This document shows positions 5,849 to 11,389 of a DNA stretch of 11,389 bases, piece by piece. The stretch spans positions 1 to 11,389 of the forward strand of contig QMWA01000035.1 of the NCBI GenBank assembly GCA_003661385.1, written 5' to 3'. How positions within the stretch are numbered: position 1 is the first letter of the stretch; each line of letters starts with the position of its first letter. Under the pieces are notes generated by a model. That model did no database searches and was not told where the DNA came from. It saw only the letters and a program-made list of their open reading frames with translations. The stretch is from Thermoproteota archaeon (GTDB taxonomy: Archaea > Korarchaeota > Korarchaeia > B14-G2). The position numbers and the translations under genes were made by a program.

Positions 5849-5904
5849 AAGCTCATCTTAGGTCTCGGCTTATCTTCCTCAGGTGTGCTCCGCGCGCAAG
5901 CAAG

Positions 5905-6179
5905 GTGATGATAGTAGCGTCTAAAGGGGCCCTTGACATGGCTTACCCCCCTCTGATACTGGCTCAGACAGCAGCGTCGCTTGGCATGGACAGCATATTC
6001 TTCACATTCTGGGGGCTAGACATAGTTAGGAAGGATAGAGTCGACAAGCTGAAGGGGGCTGCTGTAGGGAGCCGTCGCTGGGTATGCCTAGCATCCTCAG
6101 GGTACTGCCAGGGATGACTGAAGTAGCCACCTCTATGATGAAGAGGAGGATCAGGGAGGTCAAGATGCCGGGGATAGAG
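5905..6179 (+). pseudogene. DsrE2-like (DsrE/F/H superfamily) pseudogene, frameshifted and truncated
   Basis: Residues from 5905 (GTG, MMIVASKGALDMAYPPLIL) match the N-terminus of membrane-associated DsrE2-type sulfur-carrier proteins, including the FFTFWGLDIVRKD block. The frame breaks at about 6072. Restoring one C (AGC-CCG-TCG) would give GSPSLGMPSILRVLPGMTE, the expected 'GnPs..MP.il.vLPGMt' motif, and the second frame continues through KMPGIE at 6179. After that the expected C-terminal third, with its 'lyaC' motif, is missing and SQR-like sequence follows without a break. Intact family members transfer or bind persulfide sulfur and commonly neighbour sqr, tusA or hdr-like genes. The single-base error could be a sequencing error, but the truncation is independent evidence of loss. 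Confidence 0.85.
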
Positions 6180-6723
6180 GCCGCAGAGTTCTTCAACCTG
6201 GACTACGTGGACCCCAAGGGAAGGCAGCTGTCCTCCATGGAAGGCGAGAAGGTAGGGTATGACATGCTAATACCGGCCTCTACACAGGCGAGCATAGCAG
6301 TGAACCCTGATGTCAGAAGCCATGATAGCTGGATCCCAGTAGACAAGTACAGGCTTAACATCGCTGGCTATGATGACGCATATGCCATCGGGGACGTAGC
6401 TGCGCTCCCCACTGCAAAGACCGGCGTGACAGCTCATCTTGAAGCTTAGTGATGGCAGAGAACATAGCTGCAGACATCAAGGGACTGGAGCCGGGTACAG
6501 TTCACAGGGAGGGCGAACTGCCCGTTTGAAGTTGGGTTTGGGAGAGCTACTTTCGTCTAGACAATTATATGAGAAGGCAGCCAAGCCATCAAAGCCCACT
6601 AGGCTCAGGTACCTTATGAAGAAGCTGTTTAAGAGCATGTACTGGCTGACGCTTACAAGGAAGCTCGACTGGGTGTTTAAGCTGTACTTTGGCAACAACC
6701 TCATGCAAGTAGATAGAAAATAA
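6180..6723 (+). pseudogene. Sulfide:quinone oxidoreductase-like pseudogene, C-terminal part only
   Basis: The frame that carries the DsrE2 remnant runs directly into EFFNLDYVDPKGRQL and then DAYAIGDVAALPTAKTGV (about 6387-6440), the second FAD-binding block of FAD/NAD(P)-dependent SQR-type flavoproteins. The N-terminal half with the GxGxxG dinucleotide motif is gone. The rest is split across frames: TAG at 6447; MAENIAADIKGLEPGTVHREG in another frame from 6452; NCPFEVGFGRATFV from 6516, stopped by TAG at 6558; and LYEKAAKPSKPTRLRYLMKK to the TAA ending at 6723 in a third frame. These pieces line up in the order expected for one protein (Cys-containing 'C.yEvGfG' block, then a C-terminal amphipathic membrane helix). 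Intact SQR passes electrons from sulfide to quinone. This copy cannot be functional. Confidence 0.88.
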
Positions 6724-6753
6724 GTGGGGGCTAGGCTGGCAAGATGCCTGTAG

Positions 6754-6981
6754 CTACCCAGCTGCAAGCATGGTGTACCTCAGGATCAGGCCCCCTATTA
6801 TGATGAGAGCCGCTGCTGTCAGTAGAAGCACATATGGAAGTATGAGGCCTCCTGCTTCTACTCCAGCTCCCTTGCCACGTGTTATATGCAGGTATTCTAG
6901 GAGGAAGGATATTGCTAGGCCTACTCGCATCACGCCGCCTACGAATAGCAGCTTCAAGTGCGCGCGGAGACCCTGAAGAGG
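6754..6981 (-). pseudogene. NrfD/PsrC-like membrane subunit, C-terminal remnant
   Basis: An open minus-strand frame of 75 codons reads PLQGLRAHLKLLFVGGVMRV and then GLAISFLLEYL, a linker, a second hydrophobic helix (LPYVLLLTAAALIIIGGLI) and LRYTMLAAG before TAG at 6756-6754. This resembles the last two transmembrane helices of NrfD/PsrC/DmsC-type quinone-interacting subunits, whose C-terminus is typically 'GGlllRyvvv.aG'. An in-frame TAA at 6984-6982 and the absence of any upstream hydrophobic frame show that the N-terminal helices are missing. It converges on the SQR-like remnant with a 30-bp gap. Together they look like the ruins of a sulfur/polysulfide-quinone module. Assignment rests on the two-helix pattern and the terminal motif only, and a small intact two-helix protein is the alternative. 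Confidence 0.55.
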
Positions 6982-7157
6982 TTATGGGCCTAGGCAGCCA
7001 GCAGAGCCCATGCAGCACTTAGATCCTACATTAAAGGAGTTCTAGCACTAGCTGGCTATTCACTTATTTGAATGCCTTGCTTCATGCAGGATAACTTTTT
7101 TAGCAGGCAGCTACTGGTATGCCGGCTTCTCTGGGCATGCTGCTAGGGGTGTAGGCT
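6982..7157. other. Intergenic region before tatC
   Basis: No gene is seen in these 176 bp. A T-run (CTTTTTTA, about 7095-7102) and an AT-rich element (CACTTATTTG, 7060-7069) could be the terminator of something upstream or the tatC promoter. The T-run is about 55 bases before the tatC TTG. The spacing does not settle which element is used. Confidence 0.3.
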
Positions 7158-7931
7158 TTGGAATATGATGTCGAGAAGCCCATCTGGGAGCATATAACTG
7201 AGCTGTCTGAGAGGCTTAAGGTCATTGTGCTTGTGGTTGGTGCTGCAGCTTTCATTATTGGAGTCATCCCAGCTAGGCCCTTTGACCCATCTAGCTATAG
7301 GGGAAACTACACCACCTTAGTTTCATACATAATCAGTAGCCTTGAGGAGAAGATGCTCCCTGAGGGAGCTGAGATCATAGCAGGTGGCTGGATGGACGTG
7401 TTAACCGTGTACTTGACTGCCTCTCTAGTCTTAGGCTTCCTGGCTGCATCCCCTGTCGTCGCGTACGAGATCTGGAAGTACATTGGCCCTGCTCTCTACA
7501 AGCATGAGAAGAAGCTGATAGCCTACTTTATGCTTGGCTTCGTGTCGCTGTTCGCCCTAGGAGCCGTCTACGCCTTCTACATAATTGTCCCGATTACAGC
7601 TAAGGTCATAATGTGGCTTGCCATCAAGGGAGGAGCCACACCCGTATTCACTCTCAAGGAGTTCATGAACTTCATATTCCTAGCTGTAGTAGCTACAGGA
7701 CTCTTCTTTAACTTCCCACTAATACTGCTTGTGCTCGTTAAAGCTGGAGTAATAGACACCAAGACCCTCTCAAGTAACGTTAGGAAGGTGTTTCTGGGGG
7801 TTCTGATACTGACAGCTGTACTTACACCTGACCCGTCTCCCATCAGCATGCTTCTGCTTAGCATACCGTTTATGGGCTTATACCTGATTGTGATATTCGT
7901 AGGGAGGAGGCTTGAGAGAGAAGCTACTTGA
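7158..7931 (+). CDS. tatC: Sec-independent protein translocase TatC
   Basis: Polytopic membrane receptor (257 aa) of the twin-arginine pathway, which recognises RR signal peptides of folded proteins. Family features are WEHITELSERL (10-20), the cytoplasmic N-terminal motif; SPVVAYEIWKYIGPALYKHE (98-117), with the conserved Glu104; GLFFNFPLILLVLVKAG (181-197); and LTAVLTPDPSPISMLLLSIP (218-237), with the conserved 'TP.P.s......P' block. Six transmembrane segments fit the hydrophobicity. The start is TTG at 7158 with TAGGGGTG six bases before it. No tatA is in the window. It converges on the radical SAM gene with an 8-bp overlap of the 3' ends. Its position beside an NrfD-like remnant fits the fact that partner subunits of such enzymes are often Tat substrates, but that link is inference. 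Confidence 0.95.
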   Translation: MEYDVEKPIWEHITELSERLKVIVLVVGAAAFIIGVIPARPFDPSSYRGNYTTLVSYIISSLEEKMLPEGAEIIAGGWMDVLTVYLTASLVLGFLAASPVVAYEIWKYIGPALYKHEKKLIAYFMLGFVSLFALGAVYAFYIIVPITAKVIMWLAIKGGATPVFTLKEFMNFIFLAVVATGLFFNFPLILLVLVKAGVIDTKTLSSNVRKVFLGVLILTAVLTPDPSPISMLLLSIPFMGLYLIVIFVGRRLEREAT

Positions 7932-9612
7932 TCAGGAGCTTAGCAAGCAGCTTTAGATGAAGAGGCAGCCTTAAGCTCTTAGCTAGGCTCCTGGATGGGT
8001 AGAGGTCTTCTGTAGCCCTGTACTCTGTTTCAACAAGCTCTCTTACTGCAGCAGCTAGATCCTCCCTGCGTGCCTGCGAGCTGGCAAGCTCGGAGATCTT
8101 TCTGTCAAGTTCTATCCTCCTGAGCGTGAGCTCGTATTGCTCTCGGCTTATGAGGCCTAGGCTGAGCTTTGCTTTGGCCATCTCCTCTATGGCTCTCGCT
8201 GAGGACTCAGCTATCTCTTCTCTGCTCATCCAGCTTGTCCTGTAGTTTAGGATCTGTTTCCAGTGGAGTTCTGTTAGGGCCCTCCTATGGCAGGCTAGTG
8301 ACCTCCATAGGATGGCATAGCCATAGCTGTCTGGGTCTTCGAAGGCTAAGCTACCGGGATCGACGAAGGGGGCTAGGGGGGCTACGAAGGAATCTATCCT
8401 GCCCCTGGCGGTGGCTTCCTTTGTGATGTATAGCAGGTACTTTGCAGGCTTGTCAGCGTGGCTTGGCTTCTGTAGGGGGAGCCCCACCATGAAGTATAGG
8501 TCTATCCTCTTGAATCCGAGGCTTACCGCGTTTTTCACGGTCTTCTCCAGCTCGCTGTTCCCATATGGCCTTCCGAAGGCTCTTCGAACCTCCTCTATGG
8601 GGGATTCAGGTGAGATGTGGAGGTATATGCTGTCTCCTATTCGCCTTATTTCCTGAAGGATCTTCCTTGAGGCTGGGTAGAAGAGCTCGAAAAACAGCTC
8701 ATTGCCCAGATCTGCTTCCCTTAGCGCCTTGGCTACAGCTAGCGCTCTCTCCTCGCCGCCTATTCTCAGGTCTCCGACGAAGAATATTGGGGCAGATATC
8801 ATGCTTGCTATGGACTCAGCTTCCTCTGCTATCTTGTCTGGAGACTTCAGCGCCACCCTACTCCTGTTTAGGTAGCACTTGAAGGCTGAGGCTGACCCTC
8901 CACACGTTATGCAGTTGAATATGCAGCCCTTTACTGTGATGACTGCTGTCACAGGCTTCTCCTTGAAGCCGTAGAATGGTGATGTTAGATCCATGTCTCT
9001 CGTCCTAAGGAGGTTCTTGGCTACAATCCAGTGGTCTACTCTGTTATTGAAGTCGCTGGGGACGTGTGATATGGGCTCAGCTCTCACCTTATTGCCGTCT
9101 CTCCATGCTACGTTGGGGACCCCCTCTAGGCTCCTGTGCTGGCTTATCCTCTCTGCTAGCTGCCTCATGACCTCCTCTGTGGAGTCTCCTCTGACCACAA
9201 TGTCCACATAGGGGTGCTGAGACATTATCTCCTGCCAGTAGTATGTTGCTGAGAAGCCTCCGAGTACTACTGTGGACTCTGGGTGAAGTTTCCTGATGAT
9301 CTTAGCTAGCTCTAGTGCTCCATGAGCGTGGACAAGCCAGTGGAGGCTTATCGCATAGACCTCAGCGTTCAGCTTCTTAAGGAACTTGGGTGGGCTGAAC
9401 TTCCTGTCGGCTAGCATCTTAGCAGCTATGTTGAATATCCCAACTTTGAAGCCAGCTTCCTCCAGGTATGTTGAGATGGTGAGAAAGCCGTAGGGGTACA
9501 TGTCGAACACATAGAGCGAGGGGACTACCTCGCTTATCGGGCCAGCGTAAGATGGAAGCTCCCTGAAGTCGTATACGCTTGGAGGGTGTATGAGAGCCAC
9601 ATCAACCCTCAT
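7924..9612 (-). CDS. B12-binding-fold / radical SAM protein (Ta0216-like)
   Basis: Radical SAM enzyme of 562 aa. Residues about 1-195 form a cobalamin-binding-like Rossmann domain (PYGFLTISTYLEEAGFKVGI, then VVLGGFSATYYWQEI), but without the DxHxxG motif that supplies the lower cobalt ligand in base-off enzymes. The radical SAM core starts with VKGCIFNCITCGGS: Cys230, Cys234 and Cys237 form the CxxxCxxC site for the [4Fe-4S] cluster. YLHISPESPIEEVRRAFGRP and LYFMVGLPLQKP are later core elements. The C-terminal 110 residues are helical and charged. From memory it best resembles the archaeal Ta0216-type B12/radical SAM group; the substrate is unknown. Its ATG shares one base with the TAA of the upstream methyltransferase (TAATG). 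Expected chemistry is methylation or another radical reaction on an unactivated carbon. Confidence 0.9.
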   Translation of the reverse strand: MRVDVALIHPPSVYDFRELPSYAGPISEVVPSLYVFDMYPYGFLTISTYLEEAGFKVGIFNIAAKMLADRKFSPPKFLKKLNAEVYAISLHWLVHAHGALELAKIIRKLHPESTVVLGGFSATYYWQEIMSQHPYVDIVVRGDSTEEVMRQLAERISQHRSLEGVPNVAWRDGNKVRAEPISHVPSDFNNRVDHWIVAKNLLRTRDMDLTSPFYGFKEKPVTAVITVKGCIFNCITCGGSASAFKCYLNRSRVALKSPDKIAEEAESIASMISAPIFFVGDLRIGGEERALAVAKALREADLGNELFFELFYPASRKILQEIRRIGDSIYLHISPESPIEEVRRAFGRPYGNSELEKTVKNAVSLGFKRIDLYFMVGLPLQKPSHADKPAKYLLYITKEATARGRIDSFVAPLAPFVDPGSLAFEDPDSYGYAILWRSLACHRRALTELHWKQILNYRTSWMSREEIAESSARAIEEMAKAKLSLGLISREQYELTLRRIELDRKISELASSQARREDLAAAVRELVETEYRATEDLYPSRSLAKSLRLPLHLKLLAKLLIK

Positions 9613-10319
9613 TAGACCACCTTCCTAGCTACTACACCAGCTAAAGCTAGTAGCTGCGTGACCTGCAGGACAGCAAACCCCACCTTAGCCAGAGCTGTCT
9701 TCAGGCAGCTTAAAGTCCACATGAGCTGGTATGTTGGGTGAAGCATCCTCCAAGCTCTCCCTCTCAGGCCGCATATGGCAGACGCAACCAGAGGAACAAG
9801 CTTCCTAATGTACATGGAGAGAAGCTCCTGGCCCGCTCTGCTTCCAGGCTTAAACAGGTCTACTATAGCCAGTAGCCCCCCAGGCTTAAGCACTCTATGC
9901 GCCTCAGCTAAAGCCCTCACACGGTTCAGCGAGTCCCTGAGGGCATATGAAAAGACAACACAGTCGAAGTACCCGCTTGGGAACGGCATTTCCTCCATTC
10001 TGGCAAGCACAGGCCTTAGAGGAAGCCTTGAAGACCTTTCTCTCACAGCTACAGCCATCTCAGGTAGCACATCTAGGCAGTACACCTCTCCACCTGGATG
10101 CACCTTAGATACTAGAATAACAGAAGACAGCCCTGGGCCACACCCCACATCTAGAACCCTAGAGCCAGGCTCAAGAGGAAGAGACCCCAGCACCTTAGAT
10201 CTCAGAATCCCTGAGAGGCCTAGGGTTACTGCACTATTTACCTGCTCATAGCATGGTATAGTGTCTCTTAAGGCAAGCTCGACAGAGAGCCAGAGCTGCT
10301 GTGGGATCCCTAGCTGCAT
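9612..10319 (-). CDS. UbiE/MenG-like class I SAM-dependent methyltransferase
   Basis: Class I methyltransferase (235 aa). Motif I is VLDVGCGPG (55-63), the acidic residue of motif II is Asp83 (CLDVLPEM), MPFPSGYFDCVVFSYALRD (111-129) covers motif III, and RVLKPGG (142-148) closes the core. The N-terminal PCYEQVNSAVTLGLSGILR and the 'SYALRD..NR..AL.E.HRVLKPGG' spacing resemble UbiE/MenG C-methyltransferases of quinone biosynthesis, although archaeal homologues act on other substrates too. A hydrophobic C-terminal stretch (TALAKVGFAVLQVTQLLALA) suggests a lipophilic substrate or membrane contact. ATG 10319 overlaps the ArsA stop by one base (TGATG), and its TAA overlaps the radical SAM ATG. It is the middle gene of a coupled three-gene operon. 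Confidence 0.88.
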   Translation of the reverse strand: MQLGIPQQLWLSVELALRDTIPCYEQVNSAVTLGLSGILRSKVLGSLPLEPGSRVLDVGCGPGLSSVILVSKVHPGGEVYCLDVLPEMAVAVRERSSRLPLRPVLARMEEMPFPSGYFDCVVFSYALRDSLNRVRALAEAHRVLKPGGLLAIVDLFKPGSRAGQELLSMYIRKLVPLVASAICGLRGRAWRMLHPTYQLMWTLSCLKTALAKVGFAVLQVTQLLALAGVVARKVV

Positions 10320-11224
10320 CAGGATACCCCCTTGAGGTACTCTGAGAACTCTAGGAGCTTCTCCTCGCCCTGGATGTCCTCTGGGAGCATTGGTATGACT
10401 ATTATCCCAGGGCTCTTCCCAAACTCCCTCTCGAGAAGCTCAAGGTACCTGGCATGCACCTCTGACTTCCTGACCCAGGGCTTGCAGCTACAGGCTTCTC
10501 TCTGGAAAACCTGGTTGACTATGACCTTGCGTACTCTTATGCTGAAAGCAGCTAGCTCCTGCATTATGCGCTTAGCTTGAGTGTACCCTAGCCACTCTGG
10601 TATGGTCACTATGTACGCCTCGAACTCTGGGGAGGCGAGCATGCCCAGCACATCCTCAGCTAGCTTCCTCCAGCTGCTTATCAGCTTCAGGGGGTCAGCT
10701 CTCTCCTTACGCCTTATCTTATCCAACGTGGACTTTACTCTCAGGTACATCGCTGCTGCATCACCGAGGTGGCTGTATAGCTGCTCCTCTAGCTTCACCA
10801 GGGACAGAGCTCCGCCAGCAGGGGCAGTATCCCAGACTATGAAGTCATACTCCCCAGTGCTCTTCTTGTCTAGGATATACCAGAGCATGAACTCGAATCC
10901 TATGCCAGGTGCTCCAGCAATGTAGTCTATAACCTCCTCTCCGACAGGCAGGAACGAGGACACTACATCATAGACCTCCTTCCCAAACCTCCTCTTCCAC
11001 CTCTCAACCACAGCATCCTCATCAAGCTCAGCAGCATACAGGGATCCACTCACTACTCTCGGGTCAGGACCAAGCTCTACACCAAGTATATCTGACAGAG
11101 AGGGAGTGGGGTCGCTGGTAACCAGCAGAACCTTGTGCCCACCTTTAGCCAGCCTGACTGCGAGAGAAGCTGAGCACGTGGTCTTACCTACACCACCCTT
11201 GCCCCAGAAGGATATAATCCTCAA
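10319..11224 (-). CDS. ArsA/Get3-like P-loop ATPase
   Basis: SIMIBI-class ATPase (301 aa, somewhat shorter than Get3). It has a deviant Walker A GKGGVGKT (8-15), switch I SDPTPSLSD (37-45), switch II DTAPAGGALSL (132-142), and VNQV (236-239), where Asn237 would read adenine. A C-terminal CSC (245, 247) followed by RKSEVHARYLELLEREFG fits the ArsA 'C..C..R...Q.kyl..l...F' region, but with CxC in place of CxxC. Switch I has Thr-Pro where Get3/ArsA usually has Ala-His, and switch II lacks the usual TGH. It is therefore probably not a canonical tail-anchor factor or arsenite pump. It may load or energise a step for the downstream methyltransferase and radical SAM enzyme. The start is TTG at 11224, with a G-run five bases upstream and an AT-rich box about 30 bases before it. 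Confidence 0.9.
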   Translation of the reverse strand: MRIISFWGKGGVGKTTCSASLAVRLAKGGHKVLLVTSDPTPSLSDILGVELGPDPRVVSGSLYAAELDEDAVVERWKRRFGKEVYDVVSSFLPVGEEVIDYIAGAPGIGFEFMLWYILDKKSTGEYDFIVWDTAPAGGALSLVKLEEQLYSHLGDAAAMYLRVKSTLDKIRRKERADPLKLISSWRKLAEDVLGMLASPEFEAYIVTIPEWLGYTQAKRIMQELAAFSIRVRKVIVNQVFQREACSCKPWVRKSEVHARYLELLEREFGKSPGIIVIPMLPEDIQGEEKLLEFSEYLKGVS

Positions 11225-11245
11225 GGAGCCCCCCGCATGGCATGG

Positions 11246-11260
11246 CTGTTAAGAAATTTT
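11246..11260 (-). promoter_or_regulatory. AT-rich promoter-like element before the ArsA operon
   Basis: GGTAAAATTTCTTAA on the minus strand lies about 22-36 bases before the TTG at 11224. The distance suits a short-leader archaeal transcript that would cover the whole ArsA-methyltransferase-radical SAM operon. The match to a consensus TATA box is only moderate. Confidence 0.35.
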
Positions 11261-11300
11261 ACCATGAAGCTCAGCGGTAAGCAGCATGAAGCAGAGGAGT

Positions 11301-11389
11301 TTACATTAAGGCCAGCTCATACCTCCTAAACCTCTGCGCGCCCAGCGAGAGCAGAGCCCTCAGCCTGCTCCCCCTATAGCTGAAGTGAA
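11301..11389 (-). CDS. C-terminal end of an unidentified gene (partial)
   Basis: An open minus-strand frame enters from the right edge and ends at TAA (11303-11301). The last 28 residues include FSYRGSRLRALLSLGAQRF and end RRYELALM. The Arg/Leu-rich amphipathic character and AGG codons look like real coding, but the piece is too short to identify. If real, it lies 76 bp upstream of the ArsA start on the same strand and may belong to the same or a preceding transcript. Confidence 0.35.
   Translation of the reverse strand, partial: HFSYRGSRLRALLSLGAQRFRRYELALM

Noticed and set aside
6477-6767. 96-codon minus-strand frame opposite the SQR-like remnant
   Set aside because: The SQR pieces on the plus strand explain the sequence; this frame is their shadow.
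6731-7018. 95-codon minus-strand frame overlapping the NrfD-like remnant
   Set aside because: Arg/Pro/Ser-rich frame-shifted translation; the overlapping frame has clear membrane helices instead.
8169-9211. Several plus-strand frames opposite the radical SAM gene
   Set aside because: Antisense shadows of a strongly supported gene with the CxxxCxxC motif.
11263-11328. Small plus-strand frame starting ATG at 11263
   Set aside because: Only 21 codons, no ribosome site, and it overlaps a more coding-like minus-strand frame.

Overview
The window reads as chromosomal DNA of a thermophilic archaeon, most likely a member of the Thermoproteota (crenarchaeal) lineage. The evidence is an A/V-type ATPase gene block, a UPF0216 (DUF61) protein, archaeal-type TATA boxes a short distance before start codons, frequent TTG and GTG starts, AGG/AGA as the main arginine codons, and tightly packed genes with 1-nt stop/start overlaps. 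No 16S or other decisive marker is present, so the lineage is inference.

Layout. 5-334 (+) is an unrecognised small protein, possibly cut by the left edge. 331-3691 (-) is an A-type ATP synthase block transcribed E, F, D, then I; subunits A and B are not here. A divergent intergenic region with several dyads (3692-3882) separates it from a V4R-domain gene (3883-4407, +). About 850 bp without an intact gene follow (4408-5256), containing hairpins, short repeats and a possible eroded reading frame. A UPF0216 protein (5305-5739, +) comes next.

The central part (5905-6981) is a gene graveyard of sulfur metabolism. A DsrE2-like gene with a one-base frameshift is fused in frame, apparently through a deletion, to the C-terminal part of a sulfide:quinone oxidoreductase-like gene that itself carries several stops and frameshifts. 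Facing it is the C-terminal stub of an NrfD/PsrC-like membrane subunit. An apparently intact tatC follows (7158-7931, +).

The right part (7924-11224, -) is a translationally coupled three-gene operon: an ArsA/Get3-like P-loop ATPase, a UbiE-like SAM methyltransferase, and a B12-binding-fold/radical SAM protein. Each downstream start overlaps the previous stop by one base. The right edge holds the C-terminus of a further minus-strand gene.

How it fits together. The ATPase block supplies central-stalk (D, F), peripheral-stalk (E) and membrane (I) subunits of the ATP synthase. The decayed DsrE2, SQR and NrfD-like genes suggest that the lineage once had a sulfide/polysulfide-quinone electron-transfer module here and lost it. 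The ArsA-like/UbiE-like/radical SAM operon looks like a dedicated small-molecule or lipid/quinone modification pathway whose product cannot be read from the sequence; it is the most interesting intact unit of the window.
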